The notes: a model not told the origin generated them from the letters alone. 64,000 bases of DNA from Acidimicrobiaceae bacterium (GCA_009842325.1 VYFQ01000019.1:81979-145978), one strand, 5' to 3'; positions 44,046-53,051 are shown, counted from the first letter of the stretch. A program made the numbers and translations.

Positions 44046-44888
44046 ATGAGAGCCGAGGTCTCGCCCGAGGAGGTCCTCTCCTATCGCGACGACGGGTTCC
44101 TGGTCATCGAGGACCTGCTGGACGACGGCGAGCTGGCGCAATGGCGCAGCGCCGTCGACCGGGCAGTAGCCGGCCACGGGGTGTCGGGGCGCGACCTCGA
44201 CCCGGACCAGTCCGAGTACTACGACCGGGTCTTCCTACAGCGGGTGAACATGTGGAAGACCAGCAGCGAGGTGTGCGAGCTGGTGCTCGACGAACGCTTC
44301 GGACAGCTGGTCGCGGCCCTGGCCGGCACCGACGAGGTCCGCCTCTATCACGACCATGCGCTGATCAAGCTGCCGTGGGCCAACCCCACCAACTGGCACG
44401 CCGACAACCCGTACGACCCCTACCGCTCCCCTGAAGCGATCATGCTGTGGATCGCCCTCGACGACGCCGACGCCCGCAACGGCTGCCTGCACTTCCTGCC
44501 GGGCAGCCATCGTCGCGACAGGCTCGACGACGGCGCGGCGCTCGACGAGGCCAACATCGGCGCGCTGCTGGAGGCCAACCCCCAATTCGCGGCGATCGAC
44601 CCCGCGATGGCGGAGGTGGCGGCAGGAGCCGGGATCTTCATCAACGGCATGACCGCCCATGCCGCCGGGGCCAACATGAGCCCCCGCCCCCGCCGAGCGT
44701 TCTCGATGCTGTTCATCCCGGGTCGCTGCCGCTACACCGGCCAGCCCGGAGCCCTGCCGACCGAGTTGACGGCCAGACTGGAGCCGGGCGACATCCTCGA
44801 CGACGATCAGCACCTCCCCCTGCTCTACCGGGCCTGGCACGGCACGGCTCGCGGCGCTCGGGCCTACGGCGTCGGTCGCCAGGGCTGA
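44046..44888 (+). CDS. PhyH family Fe(II)/2-oxoglutarate dioxygenase, canonical H-x-D
   Basis: Non-haem iron oxygenase of 280 residues. TNWHADNPYDP provides H118 and D120; H205 in MTAHAAGAN is the distal ligand and RPRRAFSM the 2-oxoglutarate-binding Arg region. CLHFLPGSHRR is the conserved strand between. It ends 25 bases inside the convergent aldolase gene. This protein is a useful comparator for the tandem pair at 54.5-56.2 kb: YHDHALIK, HADNPYDP and LPGSH line up with segments there, but its Asp120 corresponds to a Gly in the pair. Substrate unknown. Confidence 0.86.
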   Translation: MRAEVSPEEVLSYRDDGFLVIEDLLDDGELAQWRSAVDRAVAGHGVSGRDLDPDQSEYYDRVFLQRVNMWKTSSEVCELVLDERFGQLVAALAGTDEVRLYHDHALIKLPWANPTNWHADNPYDPYRSPEAIMLWIALDDADARNGCLHFLPGSHRRDRLDDGAALDEANIGALLEANPQFAAIDPAMAEVAAGAGIFINGMTAHAAGANMSPRPRRAFSMLFIPGRCRYTGQPGALPTELTARLEPGDILDDDQHLPLLYRAWHGTARGARAYGVGRQG

Positions 44889-45799
44889 TCGAAGACCTCG
44901 GCGGCGAGGCGCTCGAGTTGATCGATCAGGAAGTCGATGTGGGCCAGCACCGCGGGGCTGGGGGTGTGTGACAGGACCCGGACGGTAGGCGAGGCGATGA
45001 GCCCCCGCCGGACCAGCACCCGCTTCTCGATGTGCAGGAACAGCTCGAAGTCCTGCAGCGAGAAGCTGATGTAGGGCAACAACCCACCGAACAGATCGTG
45101 AGCCCTCTCTGGCTCTTGAGAGACGGCAGCATCGAACACCCTGTCCAGCAGGTCGGCGATGGCCGCGCCCGGCATGATCCCGTCGATGCCGGCCCCGATG
45201 CCCTCGAGTATGTACATCCCGCCCCAGCCCTCGAGGATCCCGATGCGGCCGGCGGTGGCCGAACGGATGGCGAGGAGCCTGTCGACCATCATCGGATCTT
45301 CGAGCTTCACGAACCGGAAGTTGTCGCAGCGGTCACAGAGCGCCTCGGCGAGGACCGGGCCCATGGTCGGCCCGCCCGGGTTGAAGTCCTGGATCAGGAC
45401 GGGCAACGGGGTGGAGGACGCGATTGCGGCGCAGTACTCGACGATGTCGGCATCCGATGATGCGAACTGCCTGGGAATGGCGAAGGAGACGACGTCGGCA
45501 CCTATTTCCGTGTAGCGCCGAGCCAGTCCCGAGGCCACCCGGGACGAGACGTGGTTGGCCTGAGCGATCACCGGAACCCGGCCTGCGTTGACCTCGACGG
45601 CAACGGCCACCACTTGGTCCCGCTCGGTTTCGGTGAGCTTGTAGAACTCGCTTCCGTAGGCGGGCAGGCACATCGCAGCCAGACCCCGGCCCGCGATCCA
45701 GTCGACGACGGCGCCCAGCGACTCGACATCGATCGACTCGTCGGGTCCGAACGGCGTCGGAACGATGGGCACCACGCCCCGCAACCGAACCTCCTCCAT
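44864..45799 (-). CDS. DapA-family aldolase/lyase (2-keto-3-deoxy acid aldolase-like)
   Basis: Class I lyase of 311 residues with the DapA TIM barrel. The Schiff-base lysine is K165 in FRFVKLEDP. GSEFYKLTETER matches the family's GE-x-x-x-L-T-x-x-E block. The Tyr that DHDPS uses (Y in Y-N-x-P) is absent: the segment reads VLIQDFNP, so lysine biosynthesis is unlikely. The ATG at 45799 overlaps the stop of the dehydratase gene; the frame is open much further but through that gene. Sitting next to a rhamnonate-dehydratase-like enzyme, cleavage of 2-keto-3-deoxy-rhamnonate or -fuconate to pyruvate and lactaldehyde is the likely role. Confidence 0.83.
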   Translation of the reverse strand: MEEVRLRGVVPIVPTPFGPDESIDVESLGAVVDWIAGRGLAAMCLPAYGSEFYKLTETERDQVVAVAVEVNAGRVPVIAQANHVSSRVASGLARRYTEIGADVVSFAIPRQFASSDADIVEYCAAIASSTPLPVLIQDFNPGGPTMGPVLAEALCDRCDNFRFVKLEDPMMVDRLLAIRSATAGRIGILEGWGGMYILEGIGAGIDGIMPGAAIADLLDRVFDAAVSQEPERAHDLFGGLLPYISFSLQDFELFLHIEKRVLVRRGLIASPTVRVLSHTPSPAVLAHIDFLIDQLERLAAEVFDQPWRPTP

Positions 45800-46965
45800 C
45801 AGACCAGCGGGGTGAAGCCGTCCAGTGACAGGGTGGCGCCCAGGCCCGGAGCATCGGTGACCGACGTCTGGCCGCCCTCCGGTATGGCCGCGCCGTCGAA
45901 ATGGGGCGCCTCCTCGATGTCGTCCCATACCGGGACAGGGAAATACTCGACCATGCTCACCGCGGTATCGGCAGTGGCCAGGTGCAGGGTGGGCAGGCCA
46001 TAGGCGTGGGTGTAGACGGGCAGTCCGGCCGTTTGGGCCAGCGCGCACACGTTGCGGGCCTCGCTGAAGCCCCCCACCCGGCCGATGTCGAACTGGATGA
46101 TGTCGAGCGCTCCGGCCTCGATGATCTGCGCGAAGCCGTAGCGGGTTGTCTCGTGCTCGCCGGCTGCGATCGGCACCGGCGACTCGCTCCGCAGGATCGC
46201 GTACTCCTTGAGCTGGTCGGGCAGCAAGGGTTCCTCCACCCACTTCATGTCGAAGGGCGCCAGAGCGCGGCACATCCGCAGCGCGTACTCCAGGTCCCAG
46301 CCCATGTAGGCGTCGGCCATGATGTCGATGTCGTCGCCCACCGCGGCACGCAGCATCTTCACCAGCTCGACGTTGCGCCGCATGCCCGGGAGCCCGTCGG
46401 CGGGCCCGTGCAGGAAGCGCATCTTCATGGCCTTGAAGCCCCTGCGCACGTACTCGGTGGCCTCGGCCACGAACTCGTCCTCGTTGGTGAAGTGAAGGTG
46501 GCTGGCGTAGACCGGGACCGGGTCGCGGGCCCGGCCCCCGAGCAGTTCGAACACGGGCTGGCTGAAGTGCTTGCCGGCCAGGTCCCACAACGCGATGTCG
46601 ATCGCGCTGACGGCGTACAGGGCCGCACCCTTGCGGCCGTACGGCATGGTGCTGCGGAACAGCTGGTCCCAGAGCCGGCTGCGCTCCAGGGGGTCGGCCC
46701 CGACGAGCAACCTGGTCAGGTGATTCTCGATGATGACGCTGGTGGCCCGGGCGTAGTCCTCGCACCAGCCGGTACCCACCAGGCCGTCGTCAGTTTGGAT
46801 CTCCACCACGCACATGGCATCGGACGGGAACCAGCTCGACAGCGGGTGGCGGTACTGGGGATGGACCGCCATGAGCGTCACCAGGGGCAACTCGTCCTGG
46901 CGGGCCGCGAAGTCGCCCCAGAACGACATGTCGATGTGGGTGACCCTCACCCGGGCGATCTTCAT
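45799..46965 (-). CDS. Enolase-superfamily dehydratase, L-rhamnonate/L-fuconate dehydratase-like (copy 2)
   Basis: Acid-sugar dehydratase of 388 residues, exactly the length of copy 1. D218, E244, E270 and H320 fall at identical positions, in MADAYMGWD, WVEEPL, AAGEHETTRYGF and YTHAYG. It overlaps the aldolase gene by one base, giving a dehydratase-aldolase pair. Copy 1 pairs instead with a dehydrogenase and a lactonase. The two differ at many surface positions, so they may accept different aldonates, for example rhamnonate and fuconate. Confidence 0.87.
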   Translation of the reverse strand: MKIARVRVTHIDMSFWGDFAARQDELPLVTLMAVHPQYRHPLSSWFPSDAMCVVEIQTDDGLVGTGWCEDYARATSVIIENHLTRLLVGADPLERSRLWDQLFRSTMPYGRKGAALYAVSAIDIALWDLAGKHFSQPVFELLGGRARDPVPVYASHLHFTNEDEFVAEATEYVRRGFKAMKMRFLHGPADGLPGMRRNVELVKMLRAAVGDDIDIMADAYMGWDLEYALRMCRALAPFDMKWVEEPLLPDQLKEYAILRSESPVPIAAGEHETTRYGFAQIIEAGALDIIQFDIGRVGGFSEARNVCALAQTAGLPVYTHAYGLPTLHLATADTAVSMVEYFPVPVWDDIEEAPHFDGAAIPEGGQTSVTDAPGLGATLSLDGFTPLV

Positions 46966-46981
46966 GGCGACCTCACGCCTG

Positions 46982-47902
46982 TCAGCCCGCGAGCGCTAGC
47001 TGCGGCCGGGCCGCGGCCAGCCCACGGTCGGCTCGCAACCGCTCGTCGACCTGCACGCACGAGCAGATGTCGAGCAGGCCGTCGGCGTGGTCCAGCAGCA
47101 TGCCGATGTGGCGGGCCTGGCTGTCGACGCGGTAGATCGACCAGGGGTGGAACGTGGGCACGTAGGCCACGAGCCCGGCTCGGGCCGCGTGCTCGATGCC
47201 CGGCGCATAGGCCTCGTACACGCCGCGAGCGTCGGTCGGCATCCTCGTGGGATAGTCCCATGGCAGGGTCGGAGGCCACGACACCAGGCCGTGCTGGCCC
47301 GTGAGCACGTTGTCGTGCCAGGCGTGGGTGGGGATCTCCAGCAGGTCGGCGCAACCCTCGGTGTCGTACCAGAACGGCTGATGGAGCGGCGCCGGCATCG
47401 AGTACTGCGGGCCGCACCCGACGCTGCGCAGGTACCGGTATCCGGCTTCCTGGAAGATCTCCACGACCTTGGGCACGCCGATGTAGCCGTCCTCGTAGCC
47501 GCCCGGTGTGGTGAAGCCGACGACCTCCCGGCCGAAGGCGTCCTCGATGGCCGCCTTCGAGTCCACGATCTCGTGGCGCAGCCGGTGGCCGTCGTGCAGG
47601 TAGGCCTTGATGTCGGGATGGGTGTAGGAGTGGCTGGCGATGTCGAACAGCGGACGGTCGAGGATCTCGACCAGCTCGCCCCGGGCTGCGTCGAGCAGCC
47701 GGGCCACGATGAAGAACGTGGCCGGTGCCTCACGCTCCAGGTGGACCTCGGCCACGGCCCGGACCCCGGCCAGGCACTCGGTCAGGCGATCGCCCTCGTA
47801 GCTGACGACATCGTCGTAGTTGTCGCCGGTGTGCTCGGTGTGCTCCGAATCCCACCAGGCGTACACCGCCTCGACGTCGTATCCCGCAACATAGGCAGAC
47901 AT
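46982..47902 (-). CDS. Polysaccharide deacetylase (NodB-like) family protein
   Basis: Carbohydrate-esterase-4-like protein of 306 residues. ATFFIVARLL precedes FDIASHSYTHPD with the zinc-binding pair H91 and H95 (H-x-x-x-H). The first motif, usually T-F-D-D-G, is reduced to GYDVEAVYAWW with D9. TTPGGYEDGY corresponds to the R-x-P-Y/G region and DLLEIPTHAWHDN to the late motif. No signal peptide, so the substrate would be cytosolic oligosaccharide or another amide. It lies between a sulfatase and the dehydratase-aldolase pair on the same strand. Confidence 0.8.
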   Translation of the reverse strand: MSAYVAGYDVEAVYAWWDSEHTEHTGDNYDDVVSYEGDRLTECLAGVRAVAEVHLEREAPATFFIVARLLDAARGELVEILDRPLFDIASHSYTHPDIKAYLHDGHRLRHEIVDSKAAIEDAFGREVVGFTTPGGYEDGYIGVPKVVEIFQEAGYRYLRSVGCGPQYSMPAPLHQPFWYDTEGCADLLEIPTHAWHDNVLTGQHGLVSWPPTLPWDYPTRMPTDARGVYEAYAPGIEHAARAGLVAYVPTFHPWSIYRVDSQARHIGMLLDHADGLLDICSCVQVDERLRADRGLAAARPQLALAG

Positions 47903-47913
47903 CGCCCCTCCTC

Positions 47914-49359
47914 TCAGTCGGTGGTGTCCGGCCGGGCCGACGCGGCTTCGTCGCGCAGTTCCTCGAAGCGCTGCACGAGCCGATCCAGCGTGTCCTGGCA
48001 GCGGGGGTCGTCGATCACGTTGTCGGCTTCGAGCGGATCGTTCTCGAGGTCGTAGAGCTCCTCGTAGCGGTTGCCGCCGCGGATCCGCCTGCCTATGCCG
48101 CCCTTCACCGCGTCGCCCTCGCGGCGCTGCTCCTCGTCGGAGGCCGGGAGCTCCACGTACTTGATGTACTTCCAGCGGGTGGTGCGCAACCCCTCACTCT
48201 TGGGTATGAGCGGGTGTTCGAACAGATGCTCGCAGTAGAAGTCCTGCCTCCAGCCGGCAGGCCCGCCGCCGAGCACCGGGAGCAGGCTCCGGCCCTGCAC
48301 CGTCTCAGGTACGGGGAGCCCGGCCAGCTCGATGATGGTGGGCGATATGTCGATGTTGAGTGCCATCTCGCCGACGCGGGCGCCCTGGCGCGACTCGTCG
48401 AGGCGGGGGTCCATCACCACCAGGGGCACCCTGATGGAGTCCTCGTACAGCAGCCAGCAGTCGCTCAGGCCCCGCTCGCCGAAGAACATGCCGTTGTCGC
48501 TGGTGAAGATCACGACGGTAGACCCGCCTGCTCCGAGGGTCTCAAGTTCGTCCAGGACCCGGCCCAGTACGACATCCACGCCGCTGACCATCCGGTAGTA
48601 GCCCTTCATGTTCTCCTGGAACAGCTCCGGGGTGCCGAACCTCCTCAGCCAGCGCTCCCGATTCTCGCTGTGCTTGATGAAGTCGGGCTGCGTCTCGATG
48701 AAGGCGGGATCGGCCGTGGGAGGCACGGGAATCACGTCGTCGTGGTAGAGGTGATCGACACTGTCGGGCCAGATGTACTGCTGGGGATGGTCATCCTGGC
48801 AGTGGGGGGCGTTGAAGCTGACCGACAGGCAGAACGGGCGCCCGGCGTCGGTGAGGTGCCAGTGGCGCAGGAAGTCCACGATCTTGTCGCCCGTCACGTC
48901 GGTCAAGTGGCGCAGGCTGCCATCGGGCTGGCGCTCGAAGTAGTAGTCGGGCCCCCAGTGCTCGAAGTCGTCGAAGTGGTCGAACATGGCATCCAGGACG
49001 GCCTCCTCGTCCTCGACGTTCATGTAGCCGTCGCTTTCAATCCCGAACTTGCCGATGAAGCCGGTCCGGTAGCCGGACGCCTTCAGTAGGGCCGGATACG
49101 TCATCGGGCCCAGGGCGGCACGGAACGGCGGGGTCCGGAAATCGAACTGGTGGCTGCGCCGGTAGAGGCCGGTGAGGAAGCTGGCCCGGCTCGCACCGCA
49201 TATTGGTGTGGTGACGAAGGAATTCTCGAACATGACGCCCCGGGCGGCCAGGTCGTCCATGTGCGGCGTGGAGATGATGTCGTTACCGGCCGCACCCATC
49301 GAGGTCCAGTGCTGGTTGTCGGTCAGCAGGAAGAGGATGTTCGGGCGTTCACCGTTCAC
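47914..49359 (-). CDS. Sulfatase, formylglycine type (C-x-A-x-R)
   Basis: Arylsulfatase-family hydrolase of 481 residues. NILFLLTDNQHW is the N-terminal metal site. CGASRASFLTG contains C54, the Cys converted to formylglycine; the motif is C-x-A-x-R instead of the commoner C-x-P-x-R. Later FTSDNGMFFGERG gives the D-N metal ligands. The start is a GTG at 49359 behind a promoter at 49388-49416. No signal peptide is seen, so it probably desulfates imported oligosaccharides or small sulfate esters. The activating enzyme is not in the window. Confidence 0.9.
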   Translation of the reverse strand: MNGERPNILFLLTDNQHWTSMGAAGNDIISTPHMDDLAARGVMFENSFVTTPICGASRASFLTGLYRRSHQFDFRTPPFRAALGPMTYPALLKASGYRTGFIGKFGIESDGYMNVEDEEAVLDAMFDHFDDFEHWGPDYYFERQPDGSLRHLTDVTGDKIVDFLRHWHLTDAGRPFCLSVSFNAPHCQDDHPQQYIWPDSVDHLYHDDVIPVPPTADPAFIETQPDFIKHSENRERWLRRFGTPELFQENMKGYYRMVSGVDVVLGRVLDELETLGAGGSTVVIFTSDNGMFFGERGLSDCWLLYEDSIRVPLVVMDPRLDESRQGARVGEMALNIDISPTIIELAGLPVPETVQGRSLLPVLGGGPAGWRQDFYCEHLFEHPLIPKSEGLRTTRWKYIKYVELPASDEEQRREGDAVKGGIGRRIRGGNRYEELYDLENDPLEADNVIDDPRCQDTLDRLVQRFEELRDEAASARPDTTD

Positions 49360-49387
49360 AACTCGCTCCGTCCTCTCGGTCGGGCCG

Positions 49388-49416
49388 ATTCTAAATTAGG
49401 TTCGCCTTATGGTCAC
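49388..49416 (-). promoter_or_regulatory. Promoter of the minus-strand sulfatase operon with a DtxR-like half box
   Basis: On the minus strand GTGACC (49416-49411) and TAGAAT (49393-49388), 17 bases apart, form a likely promoter. The spacer holds TTAGGTTCGCCTTAT (plus strand 49396-49410), which matches one half of the actinobacterial DtxR/IdeR iron box well and the other half poorly. The region also serves the divergent gene at 49458. Confidence 0.45.
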
Positions 49417-49457
49417 CAGCGCGCCACGCGCGCCATGAGAATGGACCAGCACAGCCG

Positions 49458-52400
49458 ATGACCGACCGCACCCTGCTGCCCATTCCCGACGGCCTGGTGC
49501 TGCTGACCTTCGACGACGCCAACCACTCGGATCTGGCCAACGTCGCCCCCCTGCTGCTCCAGCACGGATTCGGGGCCACGTTCTTCGTCAGCGAGGGACT
49601 CGGATTCGCCGAGGGCAAGCCGGGCGAGTTCATGACGTGGGACGAAATCCGGGCCCTGCACGATCTGGGGTTCGAGATCGGCAACCACACCAGGAGCCAC
49701 CTCGACACCACCCAGCTCACCGCGGAGGAGGTCAGGGCTGAGATCGACCACATCCAGCGACGCTGCGCCGAGCACGGGATTCCGGCACCGAGTTCGTTCT
49801 GCTATCCGGGGTTCCACCACAGCCCCGAGGTGGTCCGGGTGGTCGCCTCAGCGGGGTTCGAATTCGCCCGGCGGGGCGTGTACCCGGAGTACTCCGACAC
49901 CGGCCGGGGGGCGAGGGGCCCCGCCTACGACCCCCGTGCCGACCATCCGCTGCTGATACCGACCACCGGCTACGCCGGCCCCGAATGGACCCTCGACGAC
50001 CTCGCATGGGCCGTCGCCCAAGCCCGGGACGGCAGGATCGCGTCCATCTGCTTCCACGGAGTTCCCCTGCGGCGCTACCACTGGGTCAGCACGGAGCTGG
50101 ACGCCTTCACGACCTACATGCAGTACCTGGCCGACGCCGGCTGCACCGTGATCGCCTGCCGCGACCTGGCGGACTACGTGGACCCGGCCTGGGCCGGCGC
50201 CGACCCCTACGAGGCCATCAGTCGCCGCGCGCGGTTCGCGGCGATCGACCTCAAGTGCGAGTACCGGGTGGACCCGCTCGGCCTCGACGAGCGCTCGCCC
50301 CGATTCAGTTGGCGGATCCAGGCCACCGACCGGTCCCAGAGCCAGACCGCCTACCGGACCGTCGACCGTGATCAGTACCAGTCGGCCTACCGGGTGCTGG
50401 TGAGCTCCAGCCGGGCGGGCCTCGACGCCGAAGTAGGCGACAAGTGGGACTCGGGCAAGGTCGCCTCCGACGCCAACAACGGGATCGCCTACACGGGGGC
50501 GCCGCTGCGCAGCGGCGAGCAGTGCTGGTGGAAGGTGCAGACCTGGGACCGTGACGGCCGCCCGGGAACGGACAGCCCGCCCGCGGCCTTCGAGATGGGC
50601 TTGCTGGAACCCACCGACTGGGCAGCATCGTGGATCTCGGCTGCGCCGGAAGTCTCCGCTCCCCTGCTCCGCACCGAGACCACGCTAAGCGACCGCCCTA
50701 CCAAGGCCAGGTGCTACGTATCGGGGCTGGGCTACTACGAGCTGTACATCAACGGGCAGAGGATCGGCGACCGGGTGCTCGACCCGGCCATCACCTATTA
50801 CCACAACGACCAGCCGGTCGAGCTGGGCTCGCGGGTTCTCTATGCAACCTACGACGTGACCCGGCACCTGCGGGCCGGCCCGAACGCGGTCGGATTGATG
50901 CTCGGCCACGGCTGGTTCAGCGCCGAGGACGACGTGCCGCCCTCTCCCAGCCACCGCGAGCCCTACGGAGACCGGCCCGTGGCCCGTCTGCAGCTCGAGG
51001 TCGAGTTCGACGGGGGCGAGACTGTCCGTCTGGTCAGCGACGCCTCCTGGCGGACCTCCGCCGGGCCGATCACCTACAACGACTACTGCCACGGCGAGAC
51101 CTACGACGCCAGCTTGGAGCAGCCCGGCTGGTGCGAGCCCGGCTTCGATGACCACTCCTGGCAGCCGGCCGAGGCGGCCGCGGCGCCGTCGGGGCGGCTT
51201 CAGGCCCAGCCACTGCCGCCCATCCGGGTCGTACGCACCATCGCACCCACACGCTGGTTCGCGTCCGGCACCGATGCAACGATCTACGACTTCGGCCAGA
51301 ACATGACCGGGTGGACGCGGCTGACGGTGAGCGGGCCGGCCGGCGCCCGGGTGACGATCCGCCACGGTCACGGCGTACACCCCGACGGCAGCCTCGACGA
51401 TCGCTCCAACATGTACTCCTACGGCGACGACGTCGAATTCCACCTCGAGGCGGTGGCCCGGGGCGAGCAGGGCTTCGAGGACCACGGCGAGCAGTACGAC
51501 CACCGGGCCCGCCAGGCCGACACCTACGTGCTGGCGGGCCATGGGTCCGAGACCTGGGAGCCCCGCTTCACGCTGCACGGCTTCCGCTACGCGGAGGTCG
51601 CCTGCGAGGGCGGCGAGGTCACCGTCGAGAGCATCGAAGCCCGCCACGCTCGCACCAGCGTGGCCGAGACCGAGGGCTTCGAGTGCTCCGATCCACTGCT
51701 CAACCAGATCCACAGCAATGTCACTTGGACGTTCGCATGCTCGCTACAGGGATACCCCCAGGACGCCGCCGACCGGTCCGAGCGGGTCGGCTGGCTCGGC
51801 GACCCGGTCGCCGGTGACTTCAGCTTCACCTTCGACGACGTGATGTTCTGGTCCAAGTGGCTAGACGACCTGGCCGACTCCCAACTGCCGTCGGGCGACC
51901 TGCCGGTCATCTCGCCGCTGCACTGGCGCCGGACGTACGACTGCTACCTGTGGTACCCGGTGTGGAAGAGCTCCTACCCCATCGTGGCCTGGGACGTCTA
52001 CCTCGAGTCAGGCGACCCCCGGGTCCTGGAGCGGCACTACGACCGCATCGAAAACCTGGTGCGCTTCCTTCAGAGCCACGCCGACAGCCACCTGCTCACC
52101 GGCGGCCTCGGCGACCACATGGAGCCGCAGCCCGACGGCACATCAGCGTTCGCTCCGGTCCACACGCCGGCCGGGCTCACGTCCACCGCCATCTACTTCC
52201 GGGACGCGCAGATCCTGGCCTGGGCGGCCGCCGTGCTGGGAGACGAGCGCCGGGCCGAGAAGTACTCGCGGCTCGCCGCAGACATCCGGGACGCCTTCAA
52301 CGAGTGGTACTTCGATGCCGAGACCGCCAACTACGCCACCGGCAGCCAGGGCTCGAACGCCATCCCGTTGGCCCTGGGGCTCGTGCCCGCCGGCTACGAG

Positions 52401-53051
52401 GACGCGGTGCTGGCCAACATCGTCTCTGACATTCAAACCAACCACGACGGGCACCTGTCCACCGGGATGCTGGGCACCGACGCCCTAGCCCGGGTGCTTC
52501 CGGCCGGCGGCCGGGCCGAGGTGTTCTACACGATCGCCACGCAGACGACCTTCCCCAGCTGGGGCGAGCAGGTCGCCAAGGGAGCGACCACGCTGTGGGA
52601 GGCATGGGAGGGAGAGACCGACCCGCAACTCAGCTACAACATGAAGCTGTTCGGCAGCGTCCAGAAGTTCTTCTTCCAGACAGTGGCCGGCATCCGCCGA
52701 CGCTCCCCTGGCTACGCCACCTTCTCGGTCGAGCCCCAGGTGGTGGGCGGCCTCACCCACGCCCGGGCCGAGGTGAGCACGGTGCGGGGCGACATATCGG
52801 CCGGTTGGCGGCGCGAGAACGACACCTTCGAACTCGACGTGGCCGTCCCGCCCAACACCCGCGCCAGCGTCCGAGTTCCCAAGCTCGGAGAGGCGGACCC
52901 GTCGATAACTGAGGGAGGGGTGACGGTGTGGAACCGCGGCGAACCCGTCCCGGGCCGTCCTGGCGTCACCGGAGCACGGGATGACGAGCAGGCTGTGGTG
53001 TTTGATGTGGGCTCGGGCGACTACTCGTTCACGAAAGGCATAGCGGAATGA
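49458..53051 (+). CDS. Fusion protein: NodB-like polysaccharide deacetylase + GH78 alpha-L-rhamnosidase
   Basis: Protein of 1197 residues. Residues 1-245 form a NodB domain: LLTFDDANHS (D19, D20), NHTRSH (H77, H81), FCYPGFH and ICFHGVP (H200). From about 262 a full GH78 enzyme follows: DPLGLDERSPRFSW N-terminal domain, GLGYYELYINGQRIGD, YDFGQNMTGW, then the (alpha/alpha)6 catalytic domain with DRSERVGWLGD (acid E775), TLWEAWEG (base E1048) and a C-terminal beta-sandwich. In SYNMKLFG the His common in GH78 (S-x-N-H-x-x-x-G) is Met1062. No signal peptide, so it is probably cytosolic. It would deacylate and then remove a rhamnose-like sugar. The sulfatase gene follows with four-base overlap. Confidence 0.88.
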   Translation: MTDRTLLPIPDGLVLLTFDDANHSDLANVAPLLLQHGFGATFFVSEGLGFAEGKPGEFMTWDEIRALHDLGFEIGNHTRSHLDTTQLTAEEVRAEIDHIQRRCAEHGIPAPSSFCYPGFHHSPEVVRVVASAGFEFARRGVYPEYSDTGRGARGPAYDPRADHPLLIPTTGYAGPEWTLDDLAWAVAQARDGRIASICFHGVPLRRYHWVSTELDAFTTYMQYLADAGCTVIACRDLADYVDPAWAGADPYEAISRRARFAAIDLKCEYRVDPLGLDERSPRFSWRIQATDRSQSQTAYRTVDRDQYQSAYRVLVSSSRAGLDAEVGDKWDSGKVASDANNGIAYTGAPLRSGEQCWWKVQTWDRDGRPGTDSPPAAFEMGLLEPTDWAASWISAAPEVSAPLLRTETTLSDRPTKARCYVSGLGYYELYINGQRIGDRVLDPAITYYHNDQPVELGSRVLYATYDVTRHLRAGPNAVGLMLGHGWFSAEDDVPPSPSHREPYGDRPVARLQLEVEFDGGETVRLVSDASWRTSAGPITYNDYCHGETYDASLEQPGWCEPGFDDHSWQPAEAAAAPSGRLQAQPLPPIRVVRTIAPTRWFASGTDATIYDFGQNMTGWTRLTVSGPAGARVTIRHGHGVHPDGSLDDRSNMYSYGDDVEFHLEAVARGEQGFEDHGEQYDHRARQADTYVLAGHGSETWEPRFTLHGFRYAEVACEGGEVTVESIEARHARTSVAETEGFECSDPLLNQIHSNVTWTFACSLQGYPQDAADRSERVGWLGDPVAGDFSFTFDDVMFWSKWLDDLADSQLPSGDLPVISPLHWRRTYDCYLWYPVWKSSYPIVAWDVYLESGDPRVLERHYDRIENLVRFLQSHADSHLLTGGLGDHMEPQPDGTSAFAPVHTPAGLTSTAIYFRDAQILAWAAAVLGDERRAEKYSRLAADIRDAFNEWYFDAETANYATGSQGSNAIPLALGLVPAGYEDAVLANIVSDIQTNHDGHLSTGMLGTDALARVLPAGGRAEVFYTIATQTTFPSWGEQVAKGATTLWEAWEGETDPQLSYNMKLFGSVQKFFFQTVAGIRRRSPGYATFSVEPQVVGGLTHARAEVSTVRGDISAGWRRENDTFELDVAVPPNTRASVRVPKLGEADPSITEGGVTVWNRGEPVPGRPGVTGARDDEQAVVFDVGSGDYSFTKGIAE

